Shown: positions 1 through 6,541 of the stretch, in pieces
Numbering within the stretch: the first letter of the stretch is position 1
Layout: every line of letters starts with the position of its first letter
From: Lachnospiraceae bacterium UBA5899
GTDB lineage: Bacteria; Bacillota; Clostridia; Lachnospirales; Lachnospiraceae
Length of the DNA stretch: 22,016 bases
Direction of reading: 5' to 3'
Assembly: GCA_002432425.1 (NCBI GenBank)
Contig: DJEL01000051.1
Span: forward strand, 1-22,016
Made by a program: the position numbers and the translations under genes
Notes under the pieces: generated by a model
What the model was told of the DNA's origin: nothing
Database searches by the model: none
What the model saw: only the letters and a program-made list of their open reading frames with translations

Positions 1-107
1 GTTACGTTTTGCGGAAACTCAAGGTTGAGCTGAACATTTTCGACGATAATTGTAACTTTTCTGTATTTTGCAAAGGTACACAATAAAAAATCGAAGGAGG
101 CGGTGTC

Positions 108-1283
108 ATGGCAAATATTGCCGATATCATCAAATATGAAGGCGACAATAGCACCTTCATATGGAAGCATCCTTGCGAAGATTTTAATACAACCACGCAA
201 CTGATTGTGCACGAATCGCAGGAAGCTATCCTTTTCCTAAATGGTCAGGCGTTGGATTTGTTTGGTCCGGGCAGACACACCCTGGAGACGCAGAACATTC
301 CCATCCTACGCAGATTGATCAATATTCCCACAGGTGGAGCGTCACCATTCCATTGTGAGGTCTATTTTATCAATAAGACCGAGCAGATGGCGATCCGTTG
401 GGGAACGGACAGCAAGGTGCAGTATGTAGAGCCTACTTACAAGTTCCCTCTGTCCATCGGTGCAAGCGGCGAAATGTCACTCAGCGTGGATGATTCCCGT
501 AAGTTGCTTGTAAAATTGGTCGGCACGGAGCGTGTGTTGAATCGTCAGCAGCTTACAACCTATTTCCGAAGTATTTTGATGGCAAAGGTAAAAACCTATA
601 TCGCACAGACCATGCGAGCCAATGCGATCAACATCTTCGAGATCGATGAAAGTCTGGAATCCTTCTCTGCTGAAATTCACAATCGACTCGTCCCGGATTT
701 CCTTGACTACGGTGTGCAGCTAAAACGCTTCTATGTTACCACCATCGTCAAACCGGACGGCGATCCGCAGTATGAAAAATTCAAGGAACTGCATTTCCGC
801 CAGTACGCTGATATTGCAGAAGCAAAGTTAAAACAGCAGACCGATGTGATTCTCGCTCAGACCGAAGCACAAAAGGTAGTTATTGATTCTCAAGCACAGG
901 CTACCAAGCGTATGCAGGAAGGCTACACCTATCAGCAAGAGCGTGGATTTGATGTGGCGCAGGATGCAGCCCGTAACGAAGCTGCCGGACAGTTCTCTAA
1001 CATGGGAATCGGCTTGGGGATGATGGCAGGTGTTGGCGGTACTGTTGGTGGCATGGTCGGCGGCGTTGTATCCGATGCTTTTGCGAGTATGGGTGCTGCC
1101 CAACCTCAAGCGGCGGCAAATAAATTCTGCGATCAATGCGGTGCAGAACTGACACCGGGAGCCGCTTTTTGTGATGAATGCGGCGCACCGCAAGTACCGT
1201 CTGACACTTGCGTAAAATGCGGTTTCAAGTTCATGAAGCCCGGTAAATTCTGTCCGAAGTGCGGAACGAAAAGGGAGGGCTGA
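108..1283 (+). CDS. SPFH-domain (virion-core-like, YdjI-like) protein with two C-terminal zinc ribbons
   Basis: The first ~230 residues resemble the SPFH/band-7-like family annotated as 'virion core protein' (Bacillus YdjI type), which is thought to scaffold at membranes. A helical, Ala/Gln/Glu-rich segment follows (about 235 to 290), then a Gly/Met/Val-rich stretch (about 305 to 325) that could insert in or lie on a membrane. The C-terminus has two zinc ribbons with CxxC pairs at C341/C344 with C355/C358 and C368/C371 with C382/C385. A strong ribosome binding site (AAGGAGG) precedes the ATG. The stop codon overlaps the next gene's ATG (TGATG), so translation is probably coupled. It is the first gene visible in a five-gene block. 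There is no signal peptide, so a cytoplasmic, membrane-associated location is inferred. The family call is fairly firm; the biological role is unknown. Confidence 0.8.
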   Translation: MANIADIIKYEGDNSTFIWKHPCEDFNTTTQLIVHESQEAILFLNGQALDLFGPGRHTLETQNIPILRRLINIPTGGASPFHCEVYFINKTEQMAIRWGTDSKVQYVEPTYKFPLSIGASGEMSLSVDDSRKLLVKLVGTERVLNRQQLTTYFRSILMAKVKTYIAQTMRANAINIFEIDESLESFSAEIHNRLVPDFLDYGVQLKRFYVTTIVKPDGDPQYEKFKELHFRQYADIAEAKLKQQTDVILAQTEAQKVVIDSQAQATKRMQEGYTYQQERGFDVAQDAARNEAAGQFSNMGIGLGMMAGVGGTVGGMVGGVVSDAFASMGAAQPQAAANKFCDQCGAELTPGAAFCDECGAPQVPSDTCVKCGFKFMKPGKFCPKCGTKREG

Positions 1284-1954
1284 TGATGAAAAAGAATAGC
1301 ACAAAAGGATATGGCATTCTCGGAATTCTGTTTGCACTTATCAGCATTATCGCTTTTGCTGTTCCGACAACGAAAACGGCAACATTCTGGATTGCCTATG
1401 TATTTACCGCTGCGGCGTTTGCGGCACAGATCTTCATTTGGAATAAAGCCCTTGGTAAAGACGCTGCGATTAAAAGTCAGTTCCTTGGCTTGCCTGTCGT
1501 ACACATCGGCATTGTATACGCAATCATTCAGACGGTTGCATTTGCTGTGTTCCTGTTTGTGCCGACGCTTCCAGCATGGAGCGCAATCGTGGTGTGTTCT
1601 GTCATTGCCGGCGTTTCTGCGGTGTGTATGGTTTCTGCTGATGCAGGGCGCAATGAAATTGAGCGAGTCGAAGCAAAAGTTCAGAAAAAGGTTTTCTACA
1701 TTCGGGAGCTACAAGCTGATGTTGAACTGATAGCTGATGCTGAAACAGATACTGAAACAAAAACGGCACTTACACAGCTTGCTGAAAAAATCCGTTTTTC
1801 CGATCCTATGAGTAATGAACGGCTGGCGGATTTGGAAAACAAAATCTCCACCAAAGTTTTGGAACTGAAAACAGCGGCAAACAAGGTAGAGAACATAGCA
1901 GAACTCACTTCGCTTTTGGATGAGCGAAATAAAAAATGTAAATTATTGAAGTGA
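1283..1954 (+). CDS. four-helix membrane protein with coiled-coil C-terminal tail
   Basis: I do not recognise a named family. The N-terminal half has four hydrophobic segments (about residues 8-28, 34-54, 69-90 and 95-115), followed by a charged helical tail of about 100 residues rich in Glu, Lys and Ala that looks like a coiled coil and should face the cytoplasm. The start overlaps the stop of the SPFH gene as TGATG. Two consecutive ATGs are available (1283 and 1286), and GGGAGGG at 1273-1279 is better spaced for the second. An in-frame ATG upstream at 1259 lies inside the SPFH gene and lacks such a site. Position and coupling suggest it is the membrane partner of the SPFH protein; this is inference. 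Confidence 0.75.
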   Translation: MMKKNSTKGYGILGILFALISIIAFAVPTTKTATFWIAYVFTAAAFAAQIFIWNKALGKDAAIKSQFLGLPVVHIGIVYAIIQTVAFAVFLFVPTLPAWSAIVVCSVIAGVSAVCMVSADAGRNEIERVEAKVQKKVFYIRELQADVELIADAETDTETKTALTQLAEKIRFSDPMSNERLADLENKISTKVLELKTAANKVENIAELTSLLDERNKKCKLLK

Positions 1955-1962
1955 GGGGTCAA

Positions 1963-2208
1963 ATGGATTATTCTGAATTGCTTGAAAGGGCTAACACACA
2001 CATATCTGGCATCCCAAACGGGCAAGTTTTTCTGGCAAAGGACTTGTTTCCTGGAACTGAGTGGAATCAGCTTCAAAAAGGAGAAAAACTGAATTTTGGA
2101 AGGCAATTTAAAAATGCCGTTTTAGATGGGAAATTCCCCAGTGTTGTGTACATTGGGAAAGCAGAGAACAACTCTGCGCAATATCAAAAGAAAAGAGAGG
2201 ATCAATGA
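1963..2208 (+). CDS. small DUF1413-like protein
   Basis: This 81-residue protein has a pattern I associate with the DUF1413 family: an 'LFPGTEWNQL' segment, then 'KGEKLNFGRQFKNAV', then a short strand. Members of this family are small soluble proteins, sometimes annotated as possible DNA-binding proteins, without an established role. I chose ATG 1963, with GAGGGG at 1953-1958 just upstream, over the GTG at 1951, which overlaps the previous stop. The stop codon overlaps the next gene's start (ATGATG), so this gene is packed inside the SPFH block and is presumably co-expressed with it. No catalytic residues or membrane segments are visible. Confidence 0.65.
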   Translation: MDYSELLERANTHISGIPNGQVFLAKDLFPGTEWNQLQKGEKLNFGRQFKNAVLDGKFPSVVYIGKAENNSAQYQKKREDQ

Positions 2209-3788
2209 TGAAACAGTTAACTTGTGAAATGTGTGGCGGAACAGACCTAATGAAACAGGATGGTGTTTTTGTTTGCCAGTCTTGCGGAACGAAGTATTCT
2301 GTTGAAGAAGCAAAGAAGATGATGGTCGAAGTTGGCGGCACAGTAGAAGTAAAGAATGCGGCACAGCTTGAAAACCTTTTGAATCTTGCAAATAGTTCTT
2401 TTGAATCCAAGAACTATGCCCAGGCGGAGGAATTTTGCAACCAAGTTATTGCAATGGATGATAAAAACTACGAGGCATGGAAATTAAAGGGCGAGGCCAT
2501 CAATTATCAAATCAATTCTAAGAACCAAAGAATTCTGGAAGTCTATAACTGTATTATGACTTCCTATTGTGTACTCCCCGATGAAGAAAAGGGAATCAAA
2601 AAATATGAAATTATATCTTCGCTGAAAACTTGTTTCGAAGGTGAAGTGGACTTCTGGTTGAAGCAATTCGAAGCAGGAAGACCTACAAATGCAGCATTGA
2701 CCAGAGCTAAAAATGCATACATCGATGCATATAACAAGATGAAGGCAGCATTTGAGGAATTGGGATTGGAAGAAGCCAAGGACGGCTATTTGACCAATTT
2801 TGACAACTTCTTTGTTGACAAGTGTAATGCAATTTGTAACGATGCTTGGAAATCTACTGTTGGATACAACTACTATAGGGATTACATGGGGCAGGGAAAA
2901 GATCCTTTTGGTAGAACTGATCAGCGTTGGGTTATTGCGAATACCGATCTGTATCGTCCTTCCAAGCATATTTGGGATACGTTCTTAGAAGAAGCAGACA
3001 ACCTCATCAAACTTCTCCAGTTTGCGGAGGAACAGTTTAATGATGATACAAATCCCAAAGTCATGGAAGCTATTTATAGCAACATCGCATTCTTTGAGGA
3101 ATGCATCATCCCGTCTGGTAGCTGGAAAATTACTCAGGGATACACGAGTAACTGGGATTCGTATAAAACTGTAGGTTGGCACGAAGAATACAGCTTGACA
3201 GATGCTGCCAAAAATAGCAGAAGAACCATTATGAACAAGTACAAAGAAAAAGAGCGTACTGTTCCTAAGGAAGTAGAAGCACGACAGAAAGCAAAGAAAG
3301 AAAAAGAGCGCAAAGAAAAGATTGCGAAATATTGGGAAGATCATGCCGAGGAAAAGGCGAAGCTTGACAGAGAGCAAGCGGATCTCAAAAAGAAAATGGA
3401 TGATCTTAATGCACAAATCGCTGTCATTGACAAGAAAAACGCCGCAAAGATCGATGAACTGAGAAAGGAACGTGATAAGAAATTGCCTTGCGAGGTCGAA
3501 GTTGATAAACAGCGGGATTTAATCCGTGATCTTGAGACGCAAAGAGATAAGTATGGCATTTTCAAGGGAAAAGAAAAGAAGGCTATTCAAGCTCGTCTTG
3601 ACACCGAGGAAAATCCCAAGTTGGAGTCTCTCCAGAAAAAGGCAACGGCAGATAAGAAAGCACATCAGGATAAGTTCAATGCAGAAATTAATGTAGTTAA
3701 GGGTGAAGGCAAGGAGCTTTGTGATGAAGTTGCGAACCTTAAGAAGCGTAGCGACGAAATTACCAAGGAACTGACCAAGGATCGCTAA
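2205..3788 (+). CDS. TFIIB-type zinc-ribbon, TPR and coiled-coil protein
   Basis: The protein has 527 residues. The N-terminus is a zinc ribbon with CxxC pairs C7/C10 and C24/C27. A TPR-like helical pair follows (about 50 to 100, with 'SKNYAQAEEF' and 'DDKNYEAWKLKG'), then a helical middle region of unknown fold with many Trp and Tyr residues (about 150 to 340). The last ~180 residues are highly charged Lys/Glu heptad-like sequence, predicted coiled coil. No signal peptide or membrane segment is seen. Two adjacent ATGs exist (2205, 2208); AGAGAGG at 2194-2200 is better spaced for the second. Proteins with this zinc-ribbon plus TPR layout are common near SPFH genes in Firmicutes. The shared zinc ribbons suggest that the two proteins act together. 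Function unknown. Confidence 0.75.
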   Translation: MMKQLTCEMCGGTDLMKQDGVFVCQSCGTKYSVEEAKKMMVEVGGTVEVKNAAQLENLLNLANSSFESKNYAQAEEFCNQVIAMDDKNYEAWKLKGEAINYQINSKNQRILEVYNCIMTSYCVLPDEEKGIKKYEIISSLKTCFEGEVDFWLKQFEAGRPTNAALTRAKNAYIDAYNKMKAAFEELGLEEAKDGYLTNFDNFFVDKCNAICNDAWKSTVGYNYYRDYMGQGKDPFGRTDQRWVIANTDLYRPSKHIWDTFLEEADNLIKLLQFAEEQFNDDTNPKVMEAIYSNIAFFEECIIPSGSWKITQGYTSNWDSYKTVGWHEEYSLTDAAKNSRRTIMNKYKEKERTVPKEVEARQKAKKEKERKEKIAKYWEDHAEEKAKLDREQADLKKKMDDLNAQIAVIDKKNAAKIDELRKERDKKLPCEVEVDKQRDLIRDLETQRDKYGIFKGKEKKAIQARLDTEENPKLESLQKKATADKKAHQDKFNAEINVVKGEGKELCDEVANLKKRSDEITKELTKDR

Positions 3789-3798
3789 GGGTAAATCT

Positions 3799-4071
3799 AT
3801 GGAGAAGGAACTAATTCAAGCATTTCGTGATGTACTAAAGCGTATTTATGCAAAAGAAAACAGCGAGAAATATCATTCAATTTGCATAAAAACTTGTAAT
3901 GAAGATGAAGAACGAATTTGGAAGCTTTGCGAAGCATTTTGGCATTCTGATTATGCTTATCGTAAATCCGATATCGAAAAATACGAACCAAATCCAAACT
4001 TGGATAACGTTACAGCAAAAAGATACCTTAAAGAGCTGAATCACTTGCTCGATAAACTCGGCTGGGTATAA
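3799..4071 (+). CDS. small hypothetical protein, last gene of the SPFH block
   Basis: This is a 90-residue soluble, charged protein that I do not recognise. It begins with an amphipathic helix (about residues 1-22), has a central Cys-containing helix ('ERIWKLCEAFWHSDYAYR') and ends with a further helix ('RYLKELNHLLDKLGW'). The ATG is 10 bases past the stop of the zinc-ribbon/TPR gene and only a weak AAGGG lies upstream, so expression may depend on translation of that gene. It ends shortly before the oriT candidate. The AT-rich composition matches the gene before it. No domain or catalytic motif is evident. Confidence 0.55.
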   Translation: MEKELIQAFRDVLKRIYAKENSEKYHSICIKTCNEDEERIWKLCEAFWHSDYAYRKSDIEKYEPNPNLDNVTAKRYLKELNHLLDKLGWV

Positions 4072-4095
4072 CAAGTGCCAAAACTCCCTTTGGAA

Positions 4096-4132
4096 CAAAA
4101 GGCGCACTTCTATACAGGGGCAAGCCCTGTAT
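4096..4132 (-). other. putative origin of transfer (oriT), MobQ type
   Basis: Read on the minus strand, an 8-bp perfect inverted repeat (ATACAGGG, 5-base loop, CCCTGTAT; 4112-4119 with 4125-4132) is followed directly by AGAAGTGCGCCTTTTG (4111 down to 4096). This matches the layout of RSF1010/R1162, pGO1 and pIP501 type origins: an inverted repeat followed by a core close to TAAGTGCGCCCT, cut between G and C. By analogy the nick would fall between 4103 and 4102 on the minus strand. The relaxase encoded about 550 bp downstream belongs to the matching family. If correct, the SPFH block would enter the recipient first and the relaxase gene last. Confidence 0.72.
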
Positions 4133-4150
4133 GTGCGTCCTGCGGAGCAG

Positions 4151-4182
4151 ACAGCCCGGATTTTCATCGTCTGGGCTGTTTT
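4151..4182 (+). terminator. stem-loop with short T run, possible terminator
   Basis: ACAGCCCGGA (4151-4160) pairs with TCTGGGCTGT (4170-4179), a 10-bp stem with one G-T pair and a 9-base loop, followed by four Ts. It could terminate transcription of the SPFH block, or be one of the structural elements of the transfer origin. The T run is short, so termination may be weak. Confidence 0.5.
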
Positions 4183-4200
4183 GCGTCACTCCGTTCCGAT

Positions 4201-4219
4201 CAAGGGGATGCACCCCTTG
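4201..4219. repeat. perfect 7-bp inverted repeat in the oriT region
   Basis: CAAGGGG (4201-4207) and CCCCTTG (4213-4219) form a perfect stem with a 5-base loop. It has no T run and so is not a terminator. It is the third of four stem-loops between the last SPFH-block gene and the mobilization operon. The non-coding stretch from 4072 to 4370 shows no convincing gene: a reading frame of about 60 codons from a GTG at 4075 runs through the hairpins and lacks a ribosome binding site. Confidence 0.5.
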
Positions 4220-4303
4220 CGGCTTCGCCTATCCCTGCGTACTTTGCGATTGGCGCAATTTGCTGACGCAAACAGCACTTACAAAGCCTTAAATATTGTA
4301 CAT

Positions 4304-4338
4304 AGACCGTCTACCGATTTTTGGCAGGCGGTCTTTTT
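4304..4338 (+). terminator. intrinsic terminator or attenuator ahead of the mobilization operon
   Basis: AGACCGTC (4304-4311) pairs with GGCGGTCT (4327-4334), with one T-G pair. The stem continues inward through partly paired TACC and GGCA and closes on a short T-rich loop. Five Ts follow (4334-4338). This is a typical Rho-independent terminator, but it sits only about 17 bases before the ribosome binding site of the DUF3847 gene. It either insulates the mobilization genes from upstream transcription or attenuates a promoter located further upstream. I saw no convincing promoter between it and the gene. Confidence 0.65.
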
Positions 4339-4370
4339 ATATCCCCACATCAAAAAGGAGGTTATGTACT

Positions 4371-4688
4371 ATGGCAAAACAGAAAACCATCCCCGAGCTG
4401 AACGCAGAAAAAGAGAAAATCGAGCAGCAGATCAGGCAGGAGCAGAACAAACTCCAGCGGCTTCAAAACCGCATCGCCTACTACGAAAAAGGAGATCGGC
4501 GCAAGCGGGCACACCATCTTATCACCCGTGGCGCAGCCATTGAAAGCATCGCACCGCTTACCAAGGTTTTGACCGAAACCGAGTTTTACGCCTTTGCGGA
4601 AAAAGCTCTTGCCGTCCCGGAGGTTAAGGGCTTGCTGATGGAAGCGGTCAATGAACACAACCGGGTGCAGCAGAAAGAGAGGTGTTGA
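4371..4688 (+). CDS. DUF3847 family mobilization accessory protein
   Basis: The 105-residue protein starts with a charged coiled-coil helix (about residues 8-42) and then a compact region with 'RRKRAHHLITRGAAIES', which is characteristic of DUF3847. These small proteins regularly precede MobA/MobL relaxase genes in Clostridia elements and may act like MobC, helping the relaxase open or recognise oriT; that role is inferred from position. I chose the ATG at 4371 because AAGGAGG lies just upstream at 4355-4361; an in-frame ATG at 4296 would place the start before the terminator hairpin. The stop overlaps the start of the relaxase gene, so the two are translationally coupled. Confidence 0.8.
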   Translation: MAKQKTIPELNAEKEKIEQQIRQEQNKLQRLQNRIAYYEKGDRRKRAHHLITRGAAIESIAPLTKVLTETEFYAFAEKALAVPEVKGLLMEAVNEHNRVQQKERC

Positions 4689-6154
4689 GTATCGCACTCT
4701 ATCATTTACATGTAACACAAATCAAGCGCAGCGCAGGACAATCCGCTATTGCATCTGCTGCCTATCGCTCCGGCGAAAAGCTGCACAGCGAATATTACGG
4801 CGAGGACAGCGACTACACGAAAAAAGGCGGCGTGATCTGTTCCGAAATTCTGCTGCCGCCCCATGCCCCGTCATCATTCTCAGATCGGGAAACCTTATGG
4901 AACGAGGTGGAGAAAGCGGAACGGGGAAAGAAAGCCCAGCTTGCATACAGCTTTGACATTGCCTTGCAGAACGAGTTTTCCATGCAGGAGAACATCGCCC
5001 TTGCAAGGCAATTTTTATTGGAGCAGTTTGTGAGCCGTGGCATGGTTGTGGATTTTGCCGTTCATTCTCCCGACAAGGAGGATGGCGGCATCCCCAATCC
5101 CCACTTTCATGTGATGTGTCCTATCCGTCCTCTGGATGAACATGGCAGATGGGGCAACAAGCAACGGCGGGAATATCTGTTGGACGAGGACGGCAACCGC
5201 CTTTTGGATGAAGCCGGGAACTATGTGTTCAACGCTGTACCGACTACCGACTGGGGCAGTCCCGACACCTTGGAGCATTGGCGGCAAGCATGGGCTGATC
5301 TGTGTAATCAGAAATTTGCAGAAAAGGAACTGGACTGCCGCATCGACCACCGCAGCTATGAGCGTCAGGGTATCGACCAGCTCCCCACCGTCCATGAGGG
5401 TGTGACTGTCCGGGCAATGGAAACAAAGGGCATCTGCACCGATAAAGGCGATCTCAACCGTTGGATCAAGGCGACCAATGCGCTGATCCGCAATCTGAAA
5501 AAGAAAATTTCTGCAATGTTGGATTGGCTGAAAGAAGTACACGGAGAATTGACCAAACCTCAACCCCCTACTTTGGCACAAATTCTCAGCGAGTATTATA
5601 CCAACCGCAATGCCGGGGCATATAGCCAGAAAGCGAAAATCAACAACCTCAAAGAGTTCAATGGGGTCATCAATTATCTTTCGCAGAATGAGTTGCGAAC
5701 CCCGGAAGAATTGCAGGAGCGTGTGTCTGCCCTGCGTGAACGCATTGATACTCTGAAAAAGGATTTGCGGTGCAAATCCGACCGCATGAAGGAATTGGAC
5801 GAGCTTCTGCGTATGGCAGCATTTTATGCCGATGGAAAACCCGTTTCCGATAAGTTGGCAACCATCAAATGGAAAGGCAAGCGGGAGCAGTTCAAGGCCG
5901 AAAACGAAAACACACTCTGCCTGTATTATATGACAGAGCGCAAGTTGAAGCCGTATTTCAAGGACGGGAAGCCGCCCATCAGCGCATGGCGCAAGGAGCG
6001 CGACCGTCTGGAGCAGGAATACCAGGATGGTCAAGCAGAGCTATCGCCCATCCATGCCGAGGTAAAAAAGCTATGGCAGATCAAATACAAGGTGGAGCAG
6101 GTCATCCATGAGCAGGAACGGCAGCCGCAGAAAAAGAGAGAACACGAACGATAA
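4682..6154 (+). CDS. mobA: MobA/MobL-type conjugative relaxase (HUH, MobQ-like)
   Basis: This is the nicking enzyme that would cut oriT and stay bound to the 5' end during transfer. The N-terminus carries the expected motifs: the tyrosine in 'SAIASAAYRSG' (Y28, by family analogy the catalytic one), H128 in 'FAVHSPDKEDGG', and the HxH pair H141/H143 in 'NPHFHVMCPIRP', together forming the three-histidine metal site. The remainder (about 250 to 490) is helical and Lys/Glu-rich, perhaps for accessory or DNA contacts. At 490 residues it appears full length, with no internal stop. The start is GTG 4682 or TTG 4685, both overlapping the DUF3847 stop; no ATG fits, and the AGAGAGG upstream is close, so coupled initiation is likely. 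It is the one enzymatic part of the element that looks undamaged. Confidence 0.9.
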   Translation: MLSIALYHLHVTQIKRSAGQSAIASAAYRSGEKLHSEYYGEDSDYTKKGGVICSEILLPPHAPSSFSDRETLWNEVEKAERGKKAQLAYSFDIALQNEFSMQENIALARQFLLEQFVSRGMVVDFAVHSPDKEDGGIPNPHFHVMCPIRPLDEHGRWGNKQRREYLLDEDGNRLLDEAGNYVFNAVPTTDWGSPDTLEHWRQAWADLCNQKFAEKELDCRIDHRSYERQGIDQLPTVHEGVTVRAMETKGICTDKGDLNRWIKATNALIRNLKKKISAMLDWLKEVHGELTKPQPPTLAQILSEYYTNRNAGAYSQKAKINNLKEFNGVINYLSQNELRTPEELQERVSALRERIDTLKKDLRCKSDRMKELDELLRMAAFYADGKPVSDKLATIKWKGKREQFKAENENTLCLYYMTERKLKPYFKDGKPPISAWRKERDRLEQEYQDGQAELSPIHAEVKKLWQIKYKVEQVIHEQERQPQKKREHER

Positions 6155-6184
6155 TAGTATCATAAAAAAGAAAGGATTTTTACC

Positions 6185-6541
6185 ATGAACGAGCAAAAGA
6201 GAGTAACCAATATGACACCGGAGGAAATAGCGCAATGGCTTGATACCCTGGAAACAGAGGACACCATTCCCGAATACTACTTCTCTGATCCCGACCCTTA
6301 TGCAAAGGTTGAGCCGCTGTCCTATGAACAGCGGCGGCACAACTTCTATTTTGATGAGGACGGACACATCAAGGTCAAGAACATCTCTGCCTACTGGATT
6401 CCCGAACTGACCATCACCGAGGCCATCCACGGCACGGTCTACACCATCACAGGCAGTTATTAGGGAGAGGATAGCTTCGTCCGCAAGCTGGAACGCATCA
6501 CCAGTAAAAAGTTTACAGAAAAGATGGAGGATTCTGAATGA
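6185..6541 (+). pseudogene. tnpW: TnpW-like transposon protein, interrupted by an in-frame TAG
   Basis: The reading frame starts at an ATG with GAAAGGA upstream and gives 92 residues ending at TAG 6461-6463. The frame continues past the stop with plausible sequence ('GEDSFVRKLERITSKKFTEK') and ends in TGA 6539-6541, overlapping the recombinase ATG as ATGA. The interrupted part, 'ITEAIHGTVYTITGSY' then stop then 'GEDSFVRKLERI', is the segment I associate with the TnpW family found beside TnpX-like recombinases. The intact gene would encode 118 positions. The stop probably arose by one base change, for example CAG to TAG. TnpW's molecular role is not established. The short product may still be made but lacks the C-terminal half of its conserved region. 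Confidence 0.75.

Noticed and set aside
1..107. Promoter-like TTGAGC with AT-rich sequence ahead of the SPFH gene
   Set aside because: No -10 box with acceptable match and spacing; the only secure signal is the ribosome binding site just before the ATG.
828..1504. Long minus-strand frames opposite the SPFH and membrane-protein genes
   Set aside because: They lie antisense to well-supported genes, lack ribosome sites and give no family-like sequence.
4075..4266. A 63-codon frame starting with GTG just after the SPFH block
   Set aside because: No ribosome binding site; it runs through three stem-loops including the oriT candidate, and its protein has no recognisable pattern, so the structure of the DNA explains the interval better.
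5015..6034. A 339-codon minus-strand frame opposite the relaxase gene
   Set aside because: It mirrors the relaxase coding strand, whose motifs are clear; the frame is open by codon bias only.
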